Shown piece after piece: positions 54,537 to 61,996 of a DNA stretch of 64,000 bases. Origin of the DNA: Leptospira ilyithenensis (lineage in GTDB: Bacteria > Spirochaetota > Leptospiria > Leptospirales > Leptospiraceae); NCBI RefSeq assembly GCF_004771005.1, contig NZ_RQHV01000050.1:62001-126000 (forward strand). The letters are read 5' to 3'. The first letter of the stretch is position 1. Each line of letters opens with the position of its first letter. A model generated the notes under the pieces. The model was not told the DNA's origin and did not search any database. It saw only the letters and a list, made by a program, of their open reading frames with translations. The position numbers and the translations under genes were made by a program.

Positions 54537-55393
54537 GCAACTTTCAGTTGTTTGTAGTAATCACTTATCACCTTACGGTCTAATGACGAGTGTAGGTAAA
54601 CTCTTGCAATTATCTCCGGTGAGTTACCAGCAAACTCGGCAATGGCGCCAATGTCCCAACCGGCTTTTACCTGTGCTGTGATCCACGTGTGTCGGAAGAG
54701 GTGGGGATAAATTCTACGTCCTAAATACTTGATTCCGATTTTAGAAATGATCTTCCCGATCTTTGAGGTGGTCATTTGGTTGTGCCATTCGGTTTCGAAG
54801 AGGTAGACCATGCCACCAAAGGCGTGTCTGATTTCTTGATAGAGTTCGGTAGGAATAGCTATGAATCGCGTTCTGTTGCCTTTCCCTACGATTTTAATCT
54901 CAACTAGGATTTCTTCACCGGATGGTTCAATTAGGGGACGGCAATCACGAAGCTTAATTGAGCTTAGGTCACCGACGCGAGCTCCTGTTGTCCAAAAGAA
55001 TTCTGCCAGGGCTTTCCAGCGTGGAGGAGAGAGTCGGCAAATCCGTTTCATCTCATCCATAGTCACTAGGTCAGCCTCAGAAACTCTTGTAGCGTTTAAT
55101 CGGATAGGGAGGGCTTCGTTTAATTCCTGTCTGAGTTCATCAATGAACCCGCGATAGGTTTCTTGCCCGATGATACTTTTTCGAATCCCCCTTAGAATCG
55201 AATTCTTATCACTCTTGATCGTGCTGAGAAATAGCCCTCTGTTGCGTCTCTCTTGCAAATAGAAAAGGATTCGTTTGGAAGTAATAGCTTCCCCGCGATT
55301 CCATTGTAGAAATTGAATCACCCTGTATGCGTCGCGTTTGAGCAAAAGCCCAAGGTGTTCGTTAATTAAATTTGGATCTATAGATCTTACCAT
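54533..55393 (-). CDS. Tyrosine recombinase (integrase)
   Basis: 286 residues. Catalytic residues: Arg139 in TTGARVGDL, Lys171 in GKGNR, His231/Arg234 in HLFRH, and Tyr266 in RVYLHSS. Asn257 stands where the second His usually is (AGNSPE). The N-terminal ~100 residues form the SAM-like core-binding domain. It would integrate and excise the element at the 15-bp cores. Its start lies 76 bases from attR and inside a perfect inverted repeat. Confidence 0.92.
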   Translation of the reverse strand: MVRSIDPNLINEHLGLLLKRDAYRVIQFLQWNRGEAITSKRILFYLQERRNRGLFLSTIKSDKNSILRGIRKSIIGQETYRGFIDELRQELNEALPIRLNATRVSEADLVTMDEMKRICRLSPPRWKALAEFFWTTGARVGDLSSIKLRDCRPLIEPSGEEILVEIKIVGKGNRTRFIAIPTELYQEIRHAFGGMVYLFETEWHNQMTTSKIGKIISKIGIKYLGRRIYPHLFRHTWITAQVKAGWDIGAIAEFAGNSPEIIARVYLHSSLDRKVISDYYKQLKVA

Positions 55394-55410
55394 TGTTTGG
55401 GGGTAAGATC
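55383..55410 (-). promoter_or_regulatory. Inverted repeat over the integrase start codon
   Basis: GATCTTACC (55402-55410 in gene direction) and GGTAAGATC (55383-55391) pair perfectly with a 10-base loop that holds most of the start region. No ribosome-binding site is visible. The structure could hide the start in mRNA or act as an operator. A possible promoter, TTTCAA-N18-TTATAT, lies just upstream. Confidence 0.55.
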
Positions 55411-55468
55411 GGCATATAACAGTTAGAAACGGTAAATTTGAAAATTACCTAATGAGACATAGAGTGTG

Positions 55469-55483
55469 GTGTGGCTCGTGGGC
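55469..55483 (+). other. attR: right copy of the 15-bp core
   Basis: GGTGTGGCTCGTGGG, as at 37399-37413. To its right the sequence continues CTGCAACAAATCGCCTAACA, which matches the right half of the G-rich repeat at 10143 and not the sequence beside attL. From 55484 to 55614 there is no gene. Confidence 0.75.
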
Positions 55484-55614
55484 TGCAACAAATCGCCTAA
55501 CACAAAATTATCAAATCGCCAAGCCCTTTCTCTAAACCGTAAAAAATTTTAAATTTAAGTTCGCATTTTTGCCTATTCTTCCCCGAAACCCTTAGACCGA
55601 ATCTTCCCACCCCA

Positions 55615-56877
55615 CTATTTCAATTCATCCGGATAATCCATCACAGTAAGTCCTTTATATCCTTCCTGATAAATCGCCAAATACAAACGGTCTTTGCCGG
55701 GAACTACTACAATGATATTGGAAAAAAGATTTCCGGAATGCATCGAATAATACAAAGGCTTCGATCCGTCCGGAGATAAAGCAATAATACCCGTTTTGCG
55801 GGAAACGGGAAGAAGCCTGTCAGGAACATACAAAAGCAAACTTTTCCAAAAAGGATGTTTGTGAAACCAGGTCACAAGTTTACTTCGTTCCGTAACAAGT
55901 GCGATCCAAATTCTACCATTTGTATCACGATCCATCCCATCAGGAAAACCGGGAAGTCCTTCGATTACAATTTCATCAAGCCCCGCCTTATCTCCCGTTA
56001 GATGCAATCGAAGCAATCTCGACTTGGAAAGCTCATTGACTATGATACCGGTTTCCTTTTCCCCTTCTCCGTATTCCAAAAGAATCCCGTCCAGATATGA
56101 ATATTGGTACGCCACCAAACTTGCGCTTTGTTCCTTTAAATCATATTTCCATAAATGTCCGTTTCTACCCAGAGTCAAAACCTCGCTTCTGGATTGAGGA
56201 CTCACTCCTAGGATAGCACCGGGATGATCATAAGGTTCCGTAAAATAAATACGTTCTCCGTCCTTGCTAATGGCTAGATCATCCGCTTTTTCCACATTAC
56301 GACTATTTGCTGAATTCATATTGGTAAAGGAAATTTTTCTATCTTTCCCAAAAGGATACAAAACCCCTATCTGCCCTTCTTTCGGTTTCTGGTCTTTCGG
56401 AGCCAAAGGAACACGAGTCCCGATTTTACGAATTGATTTGGTGGAAATGGTCAACTCATAAATACCAGGTCCGTTTTCCTCAACAGGATCATCTTTTTTC
56501 CCCCGAGACACGCAAAAGAAAATAATATCTTTATTTTTAGGATGTTCTACCATTCCTCCCGGCAATAAAGGAGTCCGTACATATTGTACGGAAGTTTTCT
56601 CTTTCAAATCAATTTTCCAAATCCATCCGTCCATTGACGCAACGAATGCCCGATTCAAATCCTCTTGCAGTATAATTTCATCCTGAGGAGGCAATTCTGA
56701 AATCGGCAAGGAAACATGTGCCCGGATCGGATCACCCTCTTTTTTTATTTTTTCTATACCGGAATGATAAGGCAGATCCACAGGTTCTTGGATTTGGTTT
56801 TTGAAATGAGCTTCCGGAGTGCGGCAATGATGAAAACAAATTCCGATCAGAACAAGAAACAAAAAATGCTTTTTCAA
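55615..56877 (-). CDS. Beta-propeller lipoprotein (strictosidine-synthase/SMP-30-like)
   Basis: 420 residues. A signal peptide ends in CFHHC. The body has repeated propeller-type strands with DLAISKDGERIYFTEP, LPGFPDGMDRDTNGRIWIAL and a late GIIALSPDGSKPLYY, as in the SMP-30/gluconolactonase and strictosidine-synthase group. An exported hydrolase or a ligand-binding protein. It is the first chromosomal gene right of the element. Confidence 0.75.
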   Translation of the reverse strand: MKKHFLFLVLIGICFHHCRTPEAHFKNQIQEPVDLPYHSGIEKIKKEGDPIRAHVSLPISELPPQDEIILQEDLNRAFVASMDGWIWKIDLKEKTSVQYVRTPLLPGGMVEHPKNKDIIFFCVSRGKKDDPVEENGPGIYELTISTKSIRKIGTRVPLAPKDQKPKEGQIGVLYPFGKDRKISFTNMNSANSRNVEKADDLAISKDGERIYFTEPYDHPGAILGVSPQSRSEVLTLGRNGHLWKYDLKEQSASLVAYQYSYLDGILLEYGEGEKETGIIVNELSKSRLLRLHLTGDKAGLDEIVIEGLPGFPDGMDRDTNGRIWIALVTERSKLVTWFHKHPFWKSLLLYVPDRLLPVSRKTGIIALSPDGSKPLYYSMHSGNLFSNIIVVVPGKDRLYLAIYQEGYKGLTVMDYPDELK

Positions 56878-57007
56878 GTAGAGTTACCTCGATGAAAATA
56901 TTCTAAATATCAAATCTTCCATTTGTATACAATTAAACTGAATTCGTATACCTTATGAAATAGAATTCAAATTGAATTTTAATATCGCAGAAATTTAAAA
57001 TTCATTT

Positions 57008-58018
57008 ATGACAAATATCAAAAAAATCAATTTGGGAAACCAAGGGCTTGTTGTTCCTATAGAAGGACTTGGTTGTATGGGAATGTCCAAAATAGGCGGA
57101 ATGAATATTTATGGTAACGCCGACGAGACCGAATCCATTGCAACCATTCACCGTGCCTTGGAATTGGGAGTGAACTTTCTGGACACCGCTGATCTCTATG
57201 GTCCTTTGGAAAACGAAAGGTTGATCGCCAAAGCCATCAAAGGCAATCGAAATGCATATATCCTTGCAACTAAGTTCGGTTACGAAGTGGACGACAACGA
57301 ACAACTTACCTGGCAAATTAACGGCAAACCTCAATATGTAAAAAAGGCAATCGAACGTTCTTTGAAAAATCTAGGCACCGATCATATTGATCTTTATTAT
57401 CTCCATCGCCTTGATCCCAACACACCGATCGAAGACACAGTAAGTGCGATGTCGGAACTTGTCAAAGAAGGTAAAGTGCGTTACATAGGACTCTCGGAAG
57501 TTTCTTCCGCCACCATCAAACGCGCCCACGGAATACATCCGTTGACAGCTGTACAAACGGAATATTCTTTATTCGAAAGAGAAGTGGAAAGCGCGGGAAT
57601 TTTAGCTACCATGCGGGATCTAGAAATCGGACTTGTCGCCTATTCTCCGTTAAGCAGAGGATTCTTAACAGGAGAGATCAAATCTCCCGATGACTTTGAT
57701 GCAAATGATTTTCGAAAAAACATTCCTCGTTACCAAGGAGATCAGTTTTATAAGAATATAGAATTGGTAAATGAAATCAAAAAATTAGCGGCAAAAAAAG
57801 GAATCACTCCTTCACAAGTGGCAATCACCTGGGTATTGGCAAAAGATATTGTCGCGATTCCCGGAACCAAACGAGTCAAATATGTGGAAGAAAATATCGC
57901 CGCGGCAAATATCTCTTTGACCCAAAACGAACTCGACCAACTGGAATCCATCATTCCATCGGGAGTTTCTACTGGAGATCGTTATGATGCAGGTTCGATG
58001 GCAGCACTGGACAGATAA
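57008..58018 (+). CDS. Aldo/keto reductase
   Basis: 336 residues, an (alpha/beta)8 barrel. The catalytic Asp/Tyr region (NFLDTADLYGP), the Lys (ATKFGYE) and the His (YYLHRLD) are visible, and IPGTKRVKYVEENI forms the cofactor-binding end. It reduces carbonyls with NADPH. Five bases separate it from the AraC-type gene, so they are one unit. Confidence 0.92.
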   Translation: MTNIKKINLGNQGLVVPIEGLGCMGMSKIGGMNIYGNADETESIATIHRALELGVNFLDTADLYGPLENERLIAKAIKGNRNAYILATKFGYEVDDNEQLTWQINGKPQYVKKAIERSLKNLGTDHIDLYYLHRLDPNTPIEDTVSAMSELVKEGKVRYIGLSEVSSATIKRAHGIHPLTAVQTEYSLFEREVESAGILATMRDLEIGLVAYSPLSRGFLTGEIKSPDDFDANDFRKNIPRYQGDQFYKNIELVNEIKKLAAKKGITPSQVAITWVLAKDIVAIPGTKRVKYVEENIAAANISLTQNELDQLESIIPSGVSTGDRYDAGSMAALDR

Positions 58019-58023
58019 AATCT

Positions 58024-58941
58024 ATGGCAACAAAAGGACTGGTTACATTCAATTCTATCGGTGAATATCATAAGATTTTGAATTTACCAAAACCACAACA
58101 TCCATTGGTAGCCATTATGAAGCTTACAGGAACTAGCTTGAGTCCTTATTTTTTGGAAAATAAATTTGTTTATGATTTTTATATGATTGCGATCAAAAAA
58201 AATCTCAAAGGCACCATTCGGTATGGGAGACAAAATTACGACTTTAGCGAAGGGATCATGAGTTTGAGTTCCCCCAAACAAGTGTTTTCTTTTGATGAGT
58301 CAACAGATCTCTCCGAACTGTCTGGATGGAGTTTGATCTTTCATTCGGATTTTATTCGGAATTATAATCTGGCAAAACAAATCAAAAACTACGGTTTCTT
58401 TTCCTATGAAACCCACGAAGCACTGCATTTATCCGACAAAGAAGAAGCGGTCATCGAAACAATTATGAAGAACATCGAACATGAATATTTCACACCGATA
58501 GATATGTTCAGCCAGGATGTGATGATCTCCCATATCGAACTGCTCCTTAATTATGCAAATCGGTTTTACAACAGACAGTTTATCACCCGAAAGCATACCA
58601 ATAGTGATCTGTTGATCCGATTGGAAGGTTTGTTAAAAGAATATTTCGACAGCAATAAAGTAAAGCAACTAGGGCTACCCACAGTCAGATACCTTTCTTT
58701 CCAATTGAATGTTTCTCCAAACTATTTAAGTGATATGTTGAGGACGATCACAGGTCAAAACACCCAGCAGCACATTCATAGTTGGGTCATAGAAAAGGCA
58801 AAGGAAAAATTGTCCACTACCTCGTTGTCAGTGAATGAAATCGCAATTCAACTGGGATTCGAGTACCCGCAATATTTCAGCAGGCTCTTCAAAACAAAAA
58901 CAAAACTCTCTCCGATGGAATTCAGAAATTCATTCGATTGA
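58024..58941 (+). CDS. AraC-family transcription regulator
   Basis: 305 residues. A ligand-binding-type N-terminal domain is followed by two helix-turn-helix motifs: LGLPTVRYLSFQLNVSPNYLSDML and SVNEIAIQLGFEYPQYFSRLFK with the family tail KLSPMEFR. It probably controls the aldo/keto reductase gene upstream. It overlaps the end of the convergent 812-residue gene by 12 bases. Confidence 0.88.
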   Translation: MATKGLVTFNSIGEYHKILNLPKPQHPLVAIMKLTGTSLSPYFLENKFVYDFYMIAIKKNLKGTIRYGRQNYDFSEGIMSLSSPKQVFSFDESTDLSELSGWSLIFHSDFIRNYNLAKQIKNYGFFSYETHEALHLSDKEEAVIETIMKNIEHEYFTPIDMFSQDVMISHIELLLNYANRFYNRQFITRKHTNSDLLIRLEGLLKEYFDSNKVKQLGLPTVRYLSFQLNVSPNYLSDMLRTITGQNTQQHIHSWVIEKAKEKLSTTSLSVNEIAIQLGFEYPQYFSRLFKTKTKLSPMEFRNSFD

Positions 58942-61368
58942 AAACCCCATAAACTTCTTCGTTCCGTCTGTTTCCTTTGTGTAGGAAAATATTTTCAGAA
59001 TGGAAAATTTTTCAAATCCCGTTTCTTCTGTCTGATATTCCCAAAGCCATCCCCAAAGACTTCCTCTTTTTTTGTATCCTCTGTCCAGTTCGGTTGTTTC
59101 CCTATACAAAGCACCTAACAAAATATAAGTTCCATACTGATTGTCCGCTTTCGTCTTATTATGATAATAACCCAAACCGAACAACGCCAATTCGGTATTC
59201 TCTTCTTCCGAATCATAATTATAATACAAAAAAGGGCCGAACATTCTGGACTTATCCGCAGTAGAATCTGCGGTCCGAAATATAGGAAAAAAATTTACTA
59301 TCTTCTTTGAAGAAGACCGATCATCATAGCCTAACCAGAGAAATGTGGTTCTTGCAATACCTCCCTCATTGGTTCTAAAACTCCAGAGATAATCCCCCAA
59401 ACTTCTGAACGTATAAGTGGACTCGGCTTTTTCCGATTCAACCAAAAACAGAAAATTGTAATAATGACCCTTTTCTCTAAGATGCAGATATTGAAGCAGC
59501 GTAAACGTTTTAAAGCTATCGCTATCCCACCAATTGAAGGAGAAAGGAACGATCGAAAAAATTTTTTTCTCATAATAAAAAGGAAATACCATCAAATGCG
59601 AAAGTTCTTTTGTTCTTTTGTCGTTTTCATTCGCAAACAAAGTAGGACGTTTTCCCCAATCAATAAACCATAACAAGTTGGTTCTATCTTCGTAAGAGTC
59701 TGACTTGTGATAGAAGAAAGGAGTGACCCAATATTTTTTGTCCGATCGATTTTGAGAAATCCTGTTATGAAGCGAAACCCAAAGAGGCCAAAAGAAAAAA
59801 TCGGAAGAATAAAAATCCTTCTCTTCTTCAACCTCCGAACGGGAAAATAAAGTATATGTTGTTTCTTTGACTGCGTCTGCCGTCTTACTTTTTCGTTGGA
59901 GATAAAAAGGAAGAACGCGATGGCCGGAACCAAGATCTGACTCATACATATTAATGAAAGGCCAGACAAAAGATTTTTCTTTTAAATGATTTTCTTTCCA
60001 TTCCTCCCCAATATAAAGATTTATTAGAAATGCATGAATCTCGGAACCGTTATCTTTTTGTTTTCCGTAAAAAGGAAATAATACTTTATATTCCAGATCA
60101 TCCGATTTATAACTGAGCCAAATAGGAAAGAAAGGAGGAAGCAATACTACCTTGTCCTCGGAAGCTTCATCCCAAGTAAACCATGCAAACGGAAGAAGCC
60201 GAATATGCCTTTTGGTATCGCCTCTTTCGTAAGAGAATACACCGAATAACGCACTATAGCCGATAAAATTTTCGGAACCTTCCCGATTGAACTCTCTCTT
60301 TTTGACCAACTTCGGGTCTTCGGAAAGGTTAGATTTTAAATTCGGTTTTCCATTTTCAGTCGTTTGTTTTGCATTTATGATTTTGGTTCTTTGTGAAAAC
60401 CCGAATAAATTATAAAATACTCCGAAATCATAATCCAAATACCAATTTTTATCTTTTCTTGAGATATCCAGATTAGCCGAGTTTGATTTTGTGTACCATA
60501 GAAAATTGATATGATAGTCGTTTTCATCATCCGAATAATTTACATAAACAGGAAATATCAGATCCAACTTTCTATCGGGAGTTTTATAAAACACGAGCAA
60601 AGGAAACAATGTGAAAAGACTTTTTTCCCCGGCTTGGTCCTTTGAATAATAAACCGGACCCAACCATAATTTCGTTTTCTTCTCATTATAATCCTGAAAG
60701 TATAAAAAGATAGGAATGAATAGAAAGTCCCTATGAGAGTAATAAAAAAAAGGAAGAAAAGAAACCCGATTTAAATTTCCGGAATCATTTGTTTCAAAAT
60801 GCAAAAGCGTCAACAAACGGGAGTAATGTTTTTTATTGCCCTCATCCCTGCTACGGCTTTGATAATATACCAATGGCAAAATAGGAAAGCCGAAGCTAGC
60901 AAGAGAACCGGAGTCGGAATAAAAGTAAAAAGGAACTACATTATGATAAGATGAATTTTTCCCCTTTCCCCAAAACGAGAACGGGAAAACGGATTTGTCC
61001 AGATCTTCATTTTCTTTTGTTACAGTATAGTTTAAGACCCGTTTGTATTCCCGATTGTCTATTTTACTTTGAATGCCGTAATAAAAAGGGAAAATGGTTT
61101 TGGATTGGAACTTCGGATAATCGTACATCCTGTAAAGTCCCAAAGCTTTAACTGAATGATGGCCTTTCCAATTTTCCACTTCATAAAGAATATTGTTCGA
61201 GGTAAATTTTAAACTTTTTTCGCTACCGTAGATTTCAGTTTCCTTTTCAGTCTCCAAATCGTTCCAGGTTTTAGCCTGAAGGGAAACTGAGATCAAATTG
61301 GAAAGTATAAGTATAACGGCAAATCCGATTGAATATCGAAACACCAGAACATTGAACAGATTTGCCAT
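58930..61368 (-). CDS. Large exported repeat protein, 812 residues
   Basis: Signal peptide (residues ~10-32). The rest consists of many repeated units with an aromatic core of the type FPFYY or LPFFY, each followed by a polar loop and another strand (for example SFLPFFYYSHRDFLFIPIF), from about 90 to the end. The regular strands suggest a large beta structure at the outer membrane. Such families are common in spirochaetes, but the function is unknown. Confidence 0.65.
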   Translation of the reverse strand: MANLFNVLVFRYSIGFAVILILSNLISVSLQAKTWNDLETEKETEIYGSEKSLKFTSNNILYEVENWKGHHSVKALGLYRMYDYPKFQSKTIFPFYYGIQSKIDNREYKRVLNYTVTKENEDLDKSVFPFSFWGKGKNSSYHNVVPFYFYSDSGSLASFGFPILPLVYYQSRSRDEGNKKHYSRLLTLLHFETNDSGNLNRVSFLPFFYYSHRDFLFIPIFLYFQDYNEKKTKLWLGPVYYSKDQAGEKSLFTLFPLLVFYKTPDRKLDLIFPVYVNYSDDENDYHINFLWYTKSNSANLDISRKDKNWYLDYDFGVFYNLFGFSQRTKIINAKQTTENGKPNLKSNLSEDPKLVKKREFNREGSENFIGYSALFGVFSYERGDTKRHIRLLPFAWFTWDEASEDKVVLLPPFFPIWLSYKSDDLEYKVLFPFYGKQKDNGSEIHAFLINLYIGEEWKENHLKEKSFVWPFINMYESDLGSGHRVLPFYLQRKSKTADAVKETTYTLFSRSEVEEEKDFYSSDFFFWPLWVSLHNRISQNRSDKKYWVTPFFYHKSDSYEDRTNLLWFIDWGKRPTLFANENDKRTKELSHLMVFPFYYEKKIFSIVPFSFNWWDSDSFKTFTLLQYLHLREKGHYYNFLFLVESEKAESTYTFRSLGDYLWSFRTNEGGIARTTFLWLGYDDRSSSKKIVNFFPIFRTADSTADKSRMFGPFLYYNYDSEEENTELALFGLGYYHNKTKADNQYGTYILLGALYRETTELDRGYKKRGSLWGWLWEYQTEETGFEKFSILKIFSYTKETDGTKKFMGFSIE

Positions 61369-61427
61369 ATTTCCCCAGATGGAACAAAGACCTTCCTTAT
61401 CCCATACCGCACAGGAAAAAACGTCCT

Positions 61428-61709
61428 ATGTTAAAAGAAAAAATTCGCCGCCAAGAAAACAATGTCAAGTGGGATTGGAAATACTTTCAAACAATCCTAA
61501 TATTTCCAACGAAAAGATTTTATGAAACTACCGAACCCGAGCCGGAAATTTTCCATCCTTACTTTGATCCGAAACATTCGCCTGCGTCTGAAAGCGATGA
61601 TATGCTAACAGAAATCATTCGACCTTGGGCGGGAGCTGTTCGTTCTCTCAATCCGGGCGCTTCAACGATTGCGATCGCCAAGATGGAAATCGAATACGGC
61701 AAAGAATGA
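61428..61709 (+). CDS. Small protein of unknown function, 93 residues
   Basis: From the ATG at 61428 with AGGAAAAAACG upstream; an earlier in-frame ATG at 61362 is less likely because it would overlap the start of the divergent gene. Basic N-terminus, then FDPKHSPASESDD and an IIRPWAGAVRSL segment. No family recognised. Confidence 0.5.
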   Translation: MLKEKIRRQENNVKWDWKYFQTILIFPTKRFYETTEPEPEIFHPYFDPKHSPASESDDMLTEIIRPWAGAVRSLNPGASTIAIAKMEIEYGKE

Positions 61710-61915
61710 GTTGTGAAACATACGATTTCGAAAGTTCGGACAATCACTGAAGGATTTAGGCAATTAAGTCAAAGCGTAAAACAATCTATGACACGAATTT
61801 ACCATTAAACATAAGTTTTACGGTACTGTATTAGAAAAATTTTGCCCAAAATGGTTTCTTCCACAGTCTAAGGCTTTAACCCCATTAAAGAACCGATCAG
61901 AGATATGTTTAAAGT

Positions 61916-61929
61916 TGACCACCTGGTCA
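61916..61929 (+). promoter_or_regulatory. Palindromic operator candidate before the RND pump
   Basis: TGACCA-CC-TGGTCA is a perfect inverted repeat, the type bound by many TetR-family repressors. The TTGACC at 61915 can serve as a -35 box with TTTTAT (61938-61943) at 17 bases, so the operator would overlap the promoter. No TetR gene is in the window. The 287 bases before the pump hold no gene. Confidence 0.55.
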
Positions 61930-61996
61930 GGATTGATTTTTATTTGCCTTGCCGGGCCTCGGGGAAAATTATGTTTTTAGACCTTTGGAGAATAAA

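Larger units (their letters stand above)
37399..55483 (-). mobile_element. 18-kb integrated virus-like element
   Basis: Bounded by a perfect 15-bp direct repeat; about 18,070 bp with one core copy. It carries about 37 predicted genes, most on the minus strand and often overlapping by one or four bases. Order from attR: tyrosine integrase, zinc ribbon, VirE/VapE-like helicase, small membrane proteins, structural candidates, cell-wall enzymes, a possible control region, two lipoproteins, a ribbon-helix-helix regulator. No terminase, portal, tail or packaging ATPase is recognisable. No tRNA is at either end; the target is a dispersed intergenic repeat. Confidence 0.85.

Noticed and set aside
37399..55483. 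Tailed prophage (LE1-like) or filamentous phage
   Set aside because: No terminase, portal, tail genes, or Zot-type ATPase is recognisable in any frame read.
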